In this document: piece after piece, positions 15,819 to 23,631 of the stretch
How positions within the stretch are numbered: the first letter of the stretch is position 1
Layout: each line of letters opens with the position of its first letter
Assembly (NCBI GenBank): GCA_032229625.1
Contig: JAVTVZ010000154.1
Coordinates: 1-41,910 of the forward strand
Direction of reading: 5' to 3'
Origin: Kineosphaera sp032229625
GTDB taxonomy: Bacteria; Actinomycetota; Actinomycetes; Actinomycetales; Dermatophilaceae
Length of the DNA stretch: 41,910 bases
Made by a program: the position numbers and the translations under genes
The notes under the pieces: generated by a model
Database searches by the model: none
What the model was told of the DNA's origin: nothing
The model's input: only the letters and a program-made list of their open reading frames with translations

Positions 15819-16989
15819 CACCCGACGCGCCCCGCGCCTCCCGGCCCGGCGCAGCGCCCGCACCCTCACCGCGGCCCTCGCCGTCGCGCTCACCGGCGGG
15901 GCCGCCCTGACCGCCTGCGCCCCCAGCACCGGCGCGACGGGCGGCTCGACCCCGGTCGGGGCGACAGTCCCGGCCCCCGTGCCGACCGACCAACTGCGCA
16001 ACGTCACCCTCAAGGTCGGCGACCAGAAGGGCGGCGGCACGCTGAAGGCGCTGCTCGCCGCGTCGGGCCAGGACCAGGGCACCCCCTACCGGATCGAGTG
16101 GGCGACCTTCACCTCCGGGCCGCCGCTGCTCGAGGCCGCTGCCGCCGGCGCGGTCGACTTCGGCGGCGTCGGCAACACCCCGCCGATCTTCGCCGGAGCC
16201 GCCGGGTCACCGCTGTCGATCGTCGCCGCGAGCCGTGACGAGGCCCGCGGCGACACGATCCTCGTGCCCAAGGGCTCGACGTTGCGGCAGGTGAGCGACC
16301 TGCGAGGACGCACGGTCGCCGTCGCCAAGGGCAGTAGCGCGCACGGTCACCTCGCGTTGCAGCTGCGCACAGCGGGCCTGAGCACGTCCGACGTGAAGAT
16401 CGCCTTCGTCGCGCCGTCCGACGCGTATGCCGCCCTCGCCGCCGGCCGGGTCGACGCGTGGGCGGTGTGGGACCACTACAGCGCCCAGGCCGTGCAGGAG
16501 CTCGGCGCGCGGGTCCTCGCCGACGGCCACGGCGTGGCCAACGGGCTCGGCTTCCAGGTCGCCTCGCGCTCCGCACTCGCCGACGCGAAGAAGAACAGCG
16601 CGATCGCCGACCTCGTCCAGCGCACGACCCGCGCGCGCCTCTGGGCGACGAAGCACCCGCAGGAATGGGCGAAGATCTACACCGCCGCGACCGGCGTGCC
16701 GTATGCCGTGTCGCTCACCGCGGCGAAGCGCAGCGAGGACGACCCCGTGCCCCTCACCGACGAGGTCATCGCCTCGGAGCAGACACTCGTCGACGCGCTC
16801 GCGGCGGAGAAGGTCATCCCGCGGCAGTTCACGTTCGCCGACCTCGTCGACCGTCGCTACGACGCCGAGGTCACGGCGACGATCGCCCGCGACTCTCAGG
16901 CGTCCGATGCCCCGACAGCCGATGCCCCGACAGCCGATGCGTCGACGGGCGCGAGGCAGACCACCACCACCTCGACGCAGAAGGGCTGA
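15811..16989 (+). CDS. ssuA: Alkanesulfonate ABC transporter substrate-binding lipoprotein
   Basis: A 392-residue secreted binding protein. The N terminus has an Arg-rich start, a hydrophobic core and the lipobox LTAC at about residues 33-36, so it is probably anchored to the membrane by a lipid on Cys36. The mature part is a type II periplasmic-binding fold of the SsuA/NMT1 kind, with GGVGNTPPIFAGAAGSPLSIV, GRTVAVAKGSSAHGHL and VDAWAVWDHYSAQA. The last 25 residues contain a 15-base tandem repeat giving DAPTA units (16904-16950), an unstructured tail. It starts inside the end of ssuB (8-base overlap) and is followed 4 bases later by the monooxygenase. Confidence 0.88.
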   Translation: MPDTRRAPRLPARRSARTLTAALAVALTGGAALTACAPSTGATGGSTPVGATVPAPVPTDQLRNVTLKVGDQKGGGTLKALLAASGQDQGTPYRIEWATFTSGPPLLEAAAAGAVDFGGVGNTPPIFAGAAGSPLSIVAASRDEARGDTILVPKGSTLRQVSDLRGRTVAVAKGSSAHGHLALQLRTAGLSTSDVKIAFVAPSDAYAALAAGRVDAWAVWDHYSAQAVQELGARVLADGHGVANGLGFQVASRSALADAKKNSAIADLVQRTTRARLWATKHPQEWAKIYTAATGVPYAVSLTAAKRSEDDPVPLTDEVIASEQTLVDALAAEKVIPRQFTFADLVDRRYDAEVTATIARDSQASDAPTADAPTADASTGARQTTTTSTQKG

Positions 16990-16993
16990 GCTC

Positions 16994-18355
16994 ATGACCG
17001 ACGCGCTTCCTCAGTACACACGCGACACGCCCGACACGCACCCGATCGCGACGGTCCGCCCGCCGATCACGCTGCACTGGTTCCTCACGACGTCCGGCGA
17101 CGGCCGCGCGGTCGTCGGCGCCTACCACGGCGCGCGGGCCGTCACCCCGAGCGGCGGTGGCCTGCGCACGCCCGACATCGACTACCTCGCGTTGCAGGCC
17201 CAGGCCGCGGACCGGCTCGGCTTCACCGGCGTGCTCACGCCGACGGGCACGTGGTGCGAGGACGCGTGGCTGACGTCGGCGGCGCTGGCCCGCGAGACCC
17301 GGCGGCTGAAGTTCCTCGTCGCGTTCCGGCCCGGCCTCATCAACCCGACGCTCGCGGCGCAGATGACGGCGACCCTGCAGCGGCAGACCGGCGGCCGGGT
17401 GCTGCTCAACGTCGTCACCGGTGGCGAGCCGGCCGAGCAGCGCCGCTTCGGGGACTTCGCGAGCAAGGACGAGCGGTATGCGCGCACGGCCGAGTTCCTG
17501 CAGGTCGTACGCGGCGCATGGAGCGGGGTCCCGTTCGACTTCCACGGGGAGCACTACCGGGTCGAGGGTGCCACGGTGTCGGCGCCGCCGGATCCGATCC
17601 CCGACCTGTACTTCGGCGGCTCCAGCGACGCGGCGCTGCCGGTCGCGGCCCGGCACACCGACGTCTACCTCACCTGGGGTGAGCCACCGGCCCAGGTCGC
17701 CGAGAAGATCGCCCGGGTCCGGGCCCTGGCGCAGGACGTGGGGCGGACGGTCCGCTTCGGCATCCGGCTGCACACGATCAGCCGCGACACCTCGGCGCAG
17801 GCGTGGGCGGAGGCGCAGCGCTTCCTCGACGCGCTCGACCCGGCGGTCGTCGCGGCGGCCCAGGCGGCGTTGCGCACGAGCGAGTCCGAGGGTCAGCGGC
17901 GCATGCTCGCCCTCAACCGCGGCAGCAAGGACGACCTCGTCGTCGCACCGAACCTGTGGGCCGGCGTCGGTCTCGTGCGCGGCGGCGCGGGCACCGCCCT
18001 CGTCGGCAGCCACGCCGAGGTCGCCGACCGCATCGAGGAGTATCACCGGCTCGGCATCGAGGAGTTCATCTTCTCCGGCTACCCCAACCTGGAGGAGAGC
18101 TTCTGGTTCGGGGAGAACGTCATCCCGATCCTGCGCTCCCGTGGCCTGCTCGACGCCCCGGCCGGGGACCGGCCCGACACCGCGCCCGGCGCCCCCACAG
18201 ACGGAGCAGCACAGGCCCCGTCCGCCGGCTGGGCGGGGTTGTTCGGCCCGCCCGCGGCGCCCGTTCGGCCCGGGACGCGCGACGCCGCTCGCGAGGCGCA
18301 CGACGCCGCTCGCGAGCTGCGCGAGGTCACGACCGCAGGCGCCGGGGGCCGATGA
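16994..18355 (+). CDS. ssuD: FMNH2-dependent alkanesulfonate monooxygenase
   Basis: A 453-residue bacterial-luciferase-like (LLM) flavin monooxygenase. TLHWFLTTSGDGR near the start, FTGVLTPTGTWCEDAW, RFLxAFRPGL-type FLVAFRPGLINPTLAAQM, and NVVTGGEPAEQRRFGD are SsuD signatures. The enzyme uses reduced FMN and oxygen to release sulfite from alkanesulfonates. Its place right after the ABC genes completes the uptake-desulfonation route. No flavin reductase (SsuE) gene is adjacent. The family usually ends near residue 380; here an extra tail of about 70 Ala/Pro/Arg-rich residues follows, probably disordered. The start at 16994 comes 4 bases after the ssuA stop, and the long upstream extension is a shadow of ssuA. 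Confidence 0.9.
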   Translation: MTDALPQYTRDTPDTHPIATVRPPITLHWFLTTSGDGRAVVGAYHGARAVTPSGGGLRTPDIDYLALQAQAADRLGFTGVLTPTGTWCEDAWLTSAALARETRRLKFLVAFRPGLINPTLAAQMTATLQRQTGGRVLLNVVTGGEPAEQRRFGDFASKDERYARTAEFLQVVRGAWSGVPFDFHGEHYRVEGATVSAPPDPIPDLYFGGSSDAALPVAARHTDVYLTWGEPPAQVAEKIARVRALAQDVGRTVRFGIRLHTISRDTSAQAWAEAQRFLDALDPAVVAAAQAALRTSESEGQRRMLALNRGSKDDLVVAPNLWAGVGLVRGGAGTALVGSHAEVADRIEEYHRLGIEEFIFSGYPNLEESFWFGENVIPILRSRGLLDAPAGDRPDTAPGAPTDGAAQAPSAGWAGLFGPPAAPVRPGTRDAAREAHDAARELREVTTAGAGGR

Positions 18356-18409
18356 CGCTGCGCCGGCGCGAGCTCGCCGCCCAGGACCGACCCGCCGCCG
18401 GGCCTCCTG

Positions 18410-18967
18410 CTACGGAGTGTCCGGCGGCGGCGGGGCGTGCGGGGGACGTTGCGCCGCACGGACCATGCGGGAGCGCACGCGGGTGGCCAGGGCCGAGGCG
18501 AGGGCGGCGACGAAGATGAGGTTGAAGACGATCGAGAGCAGCACCAGGATCCGCGCGGCCTGGCCGATGGGGGCGATGTCGCCGTAGCCGATCGTCGCCA
18601 TCGTCACGACCGTGAAATACAGGGCGTCCGTGCGGGTCTCGATGCCCTCGAACTGGCCCGGCACGGAGGTGGCCAGCACGTAGGCCGCCGACGACGACCC
18701 GACGACGACCATGACCAGCAGCACGACGAGCCGGCTCACCGGGTCGTCCTCGCGCCGCAGCTCCCGGACCGTCGCGCCGGCCAGCGCGACCACGAGCAGC
18801 GCGGTGAGCGCACTGCGGATGACCCAGTGCGGGTCCGGGCGCAGCGGCAGCACGTAGTAGGCGACGATCAGTCCGAGGCCGGCGAGCAGCGTCCAGACGG
18901 GCCGGTCGACCAGCGGTTCGCGGGGTGCGCTCGGCACGGCCCGGTCCTCGGGCTCCGGGGGCGCCAT
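18410..18967 (-). CDS. Two-pore-helix type potassium/ion channel protein
   Basis: A 185-residue membrane protein with four hydrophobic segments (about residues 26-46, 52-70, 80-106 and 133-158). The pore loop before the last segment has the K+ channel selectivity filter TIGYGD, preceded by DALYFTVVTMA. There is no RCK/TrkA regulatory domain; the protein ends in an Arg-rich and Pro-rich tail. Its ATG shares a base with the stop of the TetR-type regulator (TGATG), so the two are co-translated. Potassium conductance is well supported by the filter; the physiological role is unknown. Confidence 0.85.
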   Translation of the reverse strand: MAPPEPEDRAVPSAPREPLVDRPVWTLLAGLGLIVAYYVLPLRPDPHWVIRSALTALLVVALAGATVRELRREDDPVSRLVVLLVMVVVGSSSAAYVLATSVPGQFEGIETRTDALYFTVVTMATIGYGDIAPIGQAARILVLLSIVFNLIFVAALASALATRVRSRMVRAAQRPPHAPPPPDTP

Positions 18968-19533
18968 CAGGTGTCCTGCGGCGCGTCGAGCCGCCCGCGC
19001 AGACCGTCGATGAGCAGGTCGAGACCGGCGTCGAAGTCGGCGAGCGAGTCCAGCGGCCGGGCCACCGCGCCGACCTGCACGGCCTGGCGGGCGGTCTGCT
19101 CCTCGAAGGCGTGCCCGAAGACGTAGTGCAGCAGCGCGCGGCTCGCGACCCGCACGAGCTCAGGTGGCGATCCGGCCCGCCGCAGCTCGTCCTCCAGGGC
19201 GGCCGCGGCCGCGCCCCCGCCGAGCCCGAACGCCCAGGCCGTCGCGACGACGTCGGCGCCGTCGGTGCAGCCGAGCATCGCCGCGCGGATCCCGCGGCAC
19301 ACCTGCCGCACCCGACCCGGCCAGCCGCTCGCGTCGACCGGCCACGCGCCGCGGGCCAGCACCTCGTCGGCGACGGCACCGAGCAGCACCTGCTTGCTCG
19401 GGAAGTGGTGGTAGATCGCGCTCGGCTGCACCCCCAGGTCCGCGCCGAGCCGGCGCATCGTCAGCGCGCCCAGCCCGTGGACGCGCAGCAACTCGACCGC
19501 GCGGTCGAGCACGTCATCGCGCCGATTCGGCAC
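18967..19533 (-). CDS. TetR/AcrR-family transcriptional regulator
   Basis: A 188-residue regulator. Residues 5-50 form the TetR helix-turn-helix (DRAVELLRVHGLGALTMRRL, then GVQPSAIYHHFPSKQVLL). The C-terminal domain ends in DFDAGLDLLIDGLRGRL, which resembles the TetR_C ligand-binding family of TetR itself. It is the first gene of a two-gene unit with the potassium channel, joined by a one-base overlap. Such regulators usually repress their own operon and respond to a small molecule; no ligand is suggested by the sequence. No clear operator was found in the short upstream gap. Confidence 0.85.
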   Translation of the reverse strand: MPNRRDDVLDRAVELLRVHGLGALTMRRLGADLGVQPSAIYHHFPSKQVLLGAVADEVLARGAWPVDASGWPGRVRQVCRGIRAAMLGCTDGADVVATAWAFGLGGGAAAAALEDELRRAGSPPELVRVASRALLHYVFGHAFEEQTARQAVQVGAVARPLDSLADFDAGLDLLIDGLRGRLDAPQDT

Positions 19534-19569
19534 CGGTCCTCCCTTTCCCCAGGCCCCGCGGGCGGGCGG

Positions 19570-20613
<1,044 letters not shown>

Positions 20614-20659
20614 CCGGCCAGTCTGCCGGGGTGCGCAGGCGAGCGGCCGCCCGGGACGG

Positions 20660-20714
20660 GCGCGTCGACGGGGTCGCCGAGCCCCCGGGCCACGGCAACT
20701 GTTTCCCGTGAAAC
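20660..20714 (-). pseudogene. Short degenerate duplicate of the etfA 5' region
   Basis: These 55 bases align without gaps to 22698-22752 inside etfA, 47 identical by hand count. On the minus strand they can be read as VSRETVAVARGLGDPVDA, against VSRETLTFARGLGDPVYA in EtfA. There is no start or continuation of EtfA homology, so it is a relic lying just upstream of the CorA-like gene. Confidence 0.6.
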
Positions 20715-20715
20715 C
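20700..20715. promoter_or_regulatory. parS-like 16-mer, copy 1
   Basis: TGTTTCCCGTGAAACC matches the ParB-binding consensus TGTTTCACGTGAAACA at 14 of 16 positions. An identical 16-mer lies at 22738-22753. Function is not proven. Confidence 0.4.
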
Positions 20716-20789
20716 CCGACGTGAGCGTGCCGACCCGGGTGCCGGGCGCTTGCTCCGCCCTTGACGCGGCGCGCTGACCGGGGTGAAGC

Positions 20790-21272
20790 TCAGGCGGCCA
20801 GCAGGTCGTCGATCTGGCTCATCGCGCCCGAGGCGCCCTCGACGACGCCCATGTCGAGCACCTGCTGGAGCGCCTCGGCGCTCTCGTACGTGCTCACGGC
20901 GACGAGGCGGGTGCCGTCGTCGTGGGCCTCGAACGTGAAGACGTTCTGCGAGACCGGCATGTCGGCCGGCTCGAAGTTCTCGTCGGCGAAGCCGTCCTCG
21001 AAGCGGAAGAAGCGCGGCTCGTCGACCTCCTGCACGCGCCAGAAGCCGTAGTACTTCTCGCCCTCCGGGCTCGTCATGAAGTAGTGGACGCGGCCGCCGG
21101 GGCGCAGCTCGTGCTCGACGACGGTGGCGGGGTGGGTCGGGGGTCCCCAGATCTGCGCGAGCTGGTCGGCATCGGCATACACCTGCCAGAGCCGCTCCGG
21201 AGTCGCGGCGAACTGGGCGGTGATCGTCAGCGTGCGGGCGTCGAGATCGTGGGTCACGTCGGTCACGGGCAT
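20790..21272 (-). CDS. SRPBCC/AHSA1-family protein
   Basis: A 160-residue START-like domain protein of the activator-of-Hsp90-ATPase-homology group. Typical runs are ITAQFAATPERLWQVYADADQLAQIWGPP and RPGGRVHYFMTSPEGEKYYGFWRV. The fold is a hydrophobic-cavity beta barrel; the ligand is unknown. I prefer ATG 21272, with GAGGAC 8 bases upstream. A GTG at 21287 would overlap the ArsR stop by four bases and is an alternative. It is coupled to the upstream ArsR-type gene, a very common pairing in which the regulator controls the SRPBCC gene. Confidence 0.85.
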   Translation of the reverse strand: MPVTDVTHDLDARTLTITAQFAATPERLWQVYADADQLAQIWGPPTHPATVVEHELRPGGRVHYFMTSPEGEKYYGFWRVQEVDEPRFFRFEDGFADENFEPADMPVSQNVFTFEAHDDGTRLVAVSTYESAEALQQVLDMGVVEGASGAMSQIDDLLAA

Positions 21273-21283
21273 GGCGAATGTCC

Positions 21284-21682
21284 TCACAGGTCAGGTGAAT
21301 CGGCTGGGTCGGATGAATCTGAGGGCTCGGGTGGGGGCGACGCGGGCGGGTCCAGCGCGAGCAGCTCGTCGATCCGCGCCACGCGACCGCGCCAGACCGC
21401 CTCGAGCTGCGTGAGCATCGAGGCGACGGATCGCACCGCCTCGACGTCACCGCTGGCGAGCTGCTCACGGCCGCGGCGACGCTTGGTGAGCAGCCCGGCG
21501 CGCTCGAGCACCGCGACGTGCTTCTGCACGGCGGCGAAGCTCATGTCGTACGACGCCGCCAACGTCGAGACCGAATGCTCCCCGGCGAGCACCCGGCGCA
21601 GGATGTCGCGCCGAGTCCGATCCGCCAGGGCGTGGAACAAGGCATCCGCCCGGTCGGCGGCGCCCTGATCCTCTTCGGTCAT
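21284..21682 (-). CDS. ArsR-family transcriptional regulator
   Basis: A 132-residue winged-helix repressor. Its core is DALFHALADRTRRDILRRVL, VSTLAASYDMSFAAVQKHVA and VLERAGLLTKRRRGRE, typical of metal-independent ArsR proteins paired with AHSA1-type genes. No metal-binding cysteine motif is present. The start at 21682 is chosen because a longer start would include the operator-like palindrome in the coding region. The Asp/Ser/Pro-rich C terminus (PPASPPPEPSDSSDPADSPD) is disordered. The palindrome 11 bases upstream suggests autorepression of the two-gene unit. Confidence 0.87.
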   Translation of the reverse strand: MTEEDQGAADRADALFHALADRTRRDILRRVLAGEHSVSTLAASYDMSFAAVQKHVAVLERAGLLTKRRRGREQLASGDVEAVRSVASMLTQLEAVWRGRVARIDELLALDPPASPPPEPSDSSDPADSPDL

Positions 21683-21692
21683 GCACTCAACG

Positions 21693-21710
21693 TACAACCA
21701 TTCAGTTGTA
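21693..21710. promoter_or_regulatory. Operator of the ArsR/SRPBCC unit
   Basis: TACAAC-CATTCA-GTTGTA is a perfect inverted repeat with 6-base arms, 11 bases before the arsR-type start. It is AT-rich compared with its surroundings and fits the ACAAC/GTTGT sites of this regulator class. Confidence 0.75.
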
Positions 21711-21739
21711 TGTCGCAAGCCCCACCCGAGCCTGAACGC

Positions 21740-21787
21740 GAGAACGTGCCGACACGCCGGTGATCACCAGCGTGTCGGCACGTTCTC
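21740..21787 (-). terminator. Large palindromic terminator downstream of etfA
   Basis: An 18-base perfect stem (21740-21757 with 21770-21787) surrounds a 12-base centre that itself contains the palindrome GGTGATCACC. A further copy of the arm end, GGCACGTTCTCG, follows at 21789-21800. It ends the leftward etfB-etfA transcription unit and isolates the ArsR operator from it. Confidence 0.78.
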
Positions 21788-21831
21788 AGGCACGTTCTCG
21801 CCCGACCCGAGGGCGGCGAGCAGCGCGAGGG

Positions 21832-22818
21832 TCAGCGCGCGCCGAGCTCCTCCAGGAGCGCGGGGAGCACCTCGTGCATGTCGCCGACGACGGCGTAGTT
21901 CGCCTTCGTCACCATCGGGGCGTCGCCGTCGGTGTTGATCGCGATGATCGTCTTGCTCGACGAGCAGCCCGCCCAGTGCTGGATCGCGCCGCTGATGCCG
22001 CACGCGATGTAGAGGTCCGGGCTGATCCGCGAGCCGGTCTGGCCGACCTGCTCGTGGTGCGGGCGCCAGCCGAGGCTCGTGACGACACGCGAGACGCCGA
22101 CCGCGCCGCCGAGTCGCTCCGCGAGCGCGTCGACCGGGCCGAAGCCGTCGGGGCCGCCCGCGCCGCGGCCGGCGCCGACGACGATCCGCGCGCCGGTCAG
22201 TGCCGAGGCGTCGCCGCCCTCGCGGGCCTGCACCCGGGCGACGCGCGCCCGCAGATCGGCGGGGGTCAGATCCGCCGCGAAGGGCAGCACCGCAGCCCCG
22301 CCGGGCTGGCCCGCCGGGGCCGGCTCGAGCGCGTGGCCGGCCACCGTGAGCACGGGCACGCCGCCGGACAGCACGGCGCTCTCGATGGCGGCGCCGCCGA
22401 CGACCTGGCGCTCGACCTCGAGCCCGTCGTCGGTGCGGCCCGCGATCGCGACGACGTTCGCCGCCATCGGCAGATCCTTGCGGGCCGCGAGGTGGGCGAG
22501 GATCTCGTTGCCGCGCGGGGTGCCACCGGCGACGACCGCCGCGACATCCCCGACCGCGTCGACGACCCCGGCCAGCGCCGCCGCCCACGCCGCGCCGCCG
22601 TAGGCCGCGAGCTCCTCGTTGGCCGCCTCGAAGATCGCGGCGACGCCCTGCTCGCGGCAGTCGGCGACGACCTCATCGGTGGCTGCCCCGACGACGAGCG
22701 CGTAGACGGGGTCACCGAGCCCGCGGGCGAAGGTCAATGTTTCCCGTGAAACCAAGCCCACCCGGGCGCCGGACGCTCCGGTCGGCTCGGTCTCGATGAG
22801 GACGACGACAGCGCTCAT
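21832..22818 (-). CDS. etfA: Electron transfer flavoprotein alpha subunit
   Basis: A 328-residue EtfA. The N-terminal alpha/beta domain has VSRETLTFARGLGDPVYALVVG. The FAD domain carries IVVGAGRGAGGPDGF, TSLGWRPHHEQVGQTG, and the classic CGISGAIQHWAGCSSSKTIIAINTD. With EtfB it forms the FAD heterodimer that accepts electrons from flavin dehydrogenases and passes them to ETF-quinone oxidoreductase. It overlaps etfB by four bases. The operon continues from the dimethylglycine-type dehydrogenase, so this looks like a dedicated ETF for demethylation. The codons for VSRET are unusually AT-ending and contain a parS-like 16-mer. Confidence 0.92.
   Translation of the reverse strand: MSAVVVLIETEPTGASGARVGLVSRETLTFARGLGDPVYALVVGAATDEVVADCREQGVAAIFEAANEELAAYGGAAWAAALAGVVDAVGDVAAVVAGGTPRGNEILAHLAARKDLPMAANVVAIAGRTDDGLEVERQVVGGAAIESAVLSGGVPVLTVAGHALEPAPAGQPGGAAVLPFAADLTPADLRARVARVQAREGGDASALTGARIVVGAGRGAGGPDGFGPVDALAERLGGAVGVSRVVTSLGWRPHHEQVGQTGSRISPDLYIACGISGAIQHWAGCSSSKTIIAINTDGDAPMVTKANYAVVGDMHEVLPALLEELGAR
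22738..22753. promoter_or_regulatory. parS-like 16-mer, copy 2 (inside etfA)
   Basis: TGTTTCCCGTGAAACC, identical to 20700-20715. On the coding strand it gives GTT TCA CGG GAA ACA, with four A/T-ending codons in a gene otherwise dominated by G/C-ending codons. Confidence 0.4.
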
Positions 22819-23591
22819 GACCGCACTCCCAACTCGCTGAGGACCTGCGCGAGGCGCGACGCCGCGGTCGGCCCCTCACCGAGGACCTCGACCTGACTCG
22901 GCGGCGGCGGGGGCACCCGCAGCGACCGCCGCCCCGACCCGCGCGGCGCCCGCGCCGACGTGACCGTCTCGACGGGGGCCTTCTTCGCCTTGATCTTGCC
23001 GGTGATGGAGGGGTATCGCGGCGTCACGCCGCCCTCCAGCACGGTCGCCACCAGCGGCAACGCGACCTCATACACCTCCGTGCCTTCGGCCGAGTCGACG
23101 CTGGCCGTCGCGCCCGCGCCGCGGACCTCGATCGTCTGCACGCCGGCGACGACGGGCCGGTCGAGCAGATAGGCCAGCCGAATGCCGACCTGGAAGTCGC
23201 CGGTGTCGGCGGCGTCGTTGCCGAGCAGCACGAGGTCGTAGGTCGTGCCGGCGGCCGCCCGAGCCGAGACGACCTCGGCGATCGCCGCGGCGACGTCGGC
23301 CGGCCCGAAGGCGTCGGCGTCCGCGTCGATGCGCACCCCGTCGGTCGCGCCGACCGCGAGCGCCGCCCGCAGCTGCTCGACGCTGTCCTCGCCGCCGAGG
23401 GTCAGCACGGTGACGGTGCCGCCACCCTCACCCGCGGCCGCGACCTGCGTGGCGATCTCGACGGCGCACTCCTCGTGCGCGCTCGTCGTGTAGCCGCCGT
23501 AGCGCCCGTCGACGCGAGAGCCGTCGGGGGTGAGCACGACCTCACCGGTGGCGTCGGGCACGCGCTTGACGCACACGAGCACGTTGGTCAT
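22815..23591 (-). CDS. etfB: Electron transfer flavoprotein beta subunit
   Basis: A 258-residue EtfB starting MTNVLVCVKRVPDATGEV. Family features are GYTTSAHEECAVEIATQVA, the LLGNDAADTGDFQVGIRLAYLL segment, VVAGVQTIEV and PRYPSITGKIKAKKAPVE before a Pro-rich linker and a short C-terminal helix. It binds AMP and forms domain III of the ETF complex with EtfA. Its start is 40 bases after the stop of the dimethylglycine-type dehydrogenase, and it overlaps etfA by ATGA, so all three are one operon. Confidence 0.92.
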   Translation of the reverse strand: MTNVLVCVKRVPDATGEVVLTPDGSRVDGRYGGYTTSAHEECAVEIATQVAAAGEGGGTVTVLTLGGEDSVEQLRAALAVGATDGVRIDADADAFGPADVAAAIAEVVSARAAAGTTYDLVLLGNDAADTGDFQVGIRLAYLLDRPVVAGVQTIEVRGAGATASVDSAEGTEVYEVALPLVATVLEGGVTPRYPSITGKIKAKKAPVETVTSARAPRGSGRRSLRVPPPPPSQVEVLGEGPTAASRLAQVLSELGVRS

Positions 23592-23631
23592 CCACTACTC
23601 CTTGAGTCAGACACGGTCGTCGGCGCCGCGC

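Noticed and set aside
18380..18435. Terminator between ssuD and the potassium channel gene
   Set aside because: CCGCCGCCGG and CCGGCGGCGG can pair, but one arm lies inside the channel coding end and the region is simply GC-rich.
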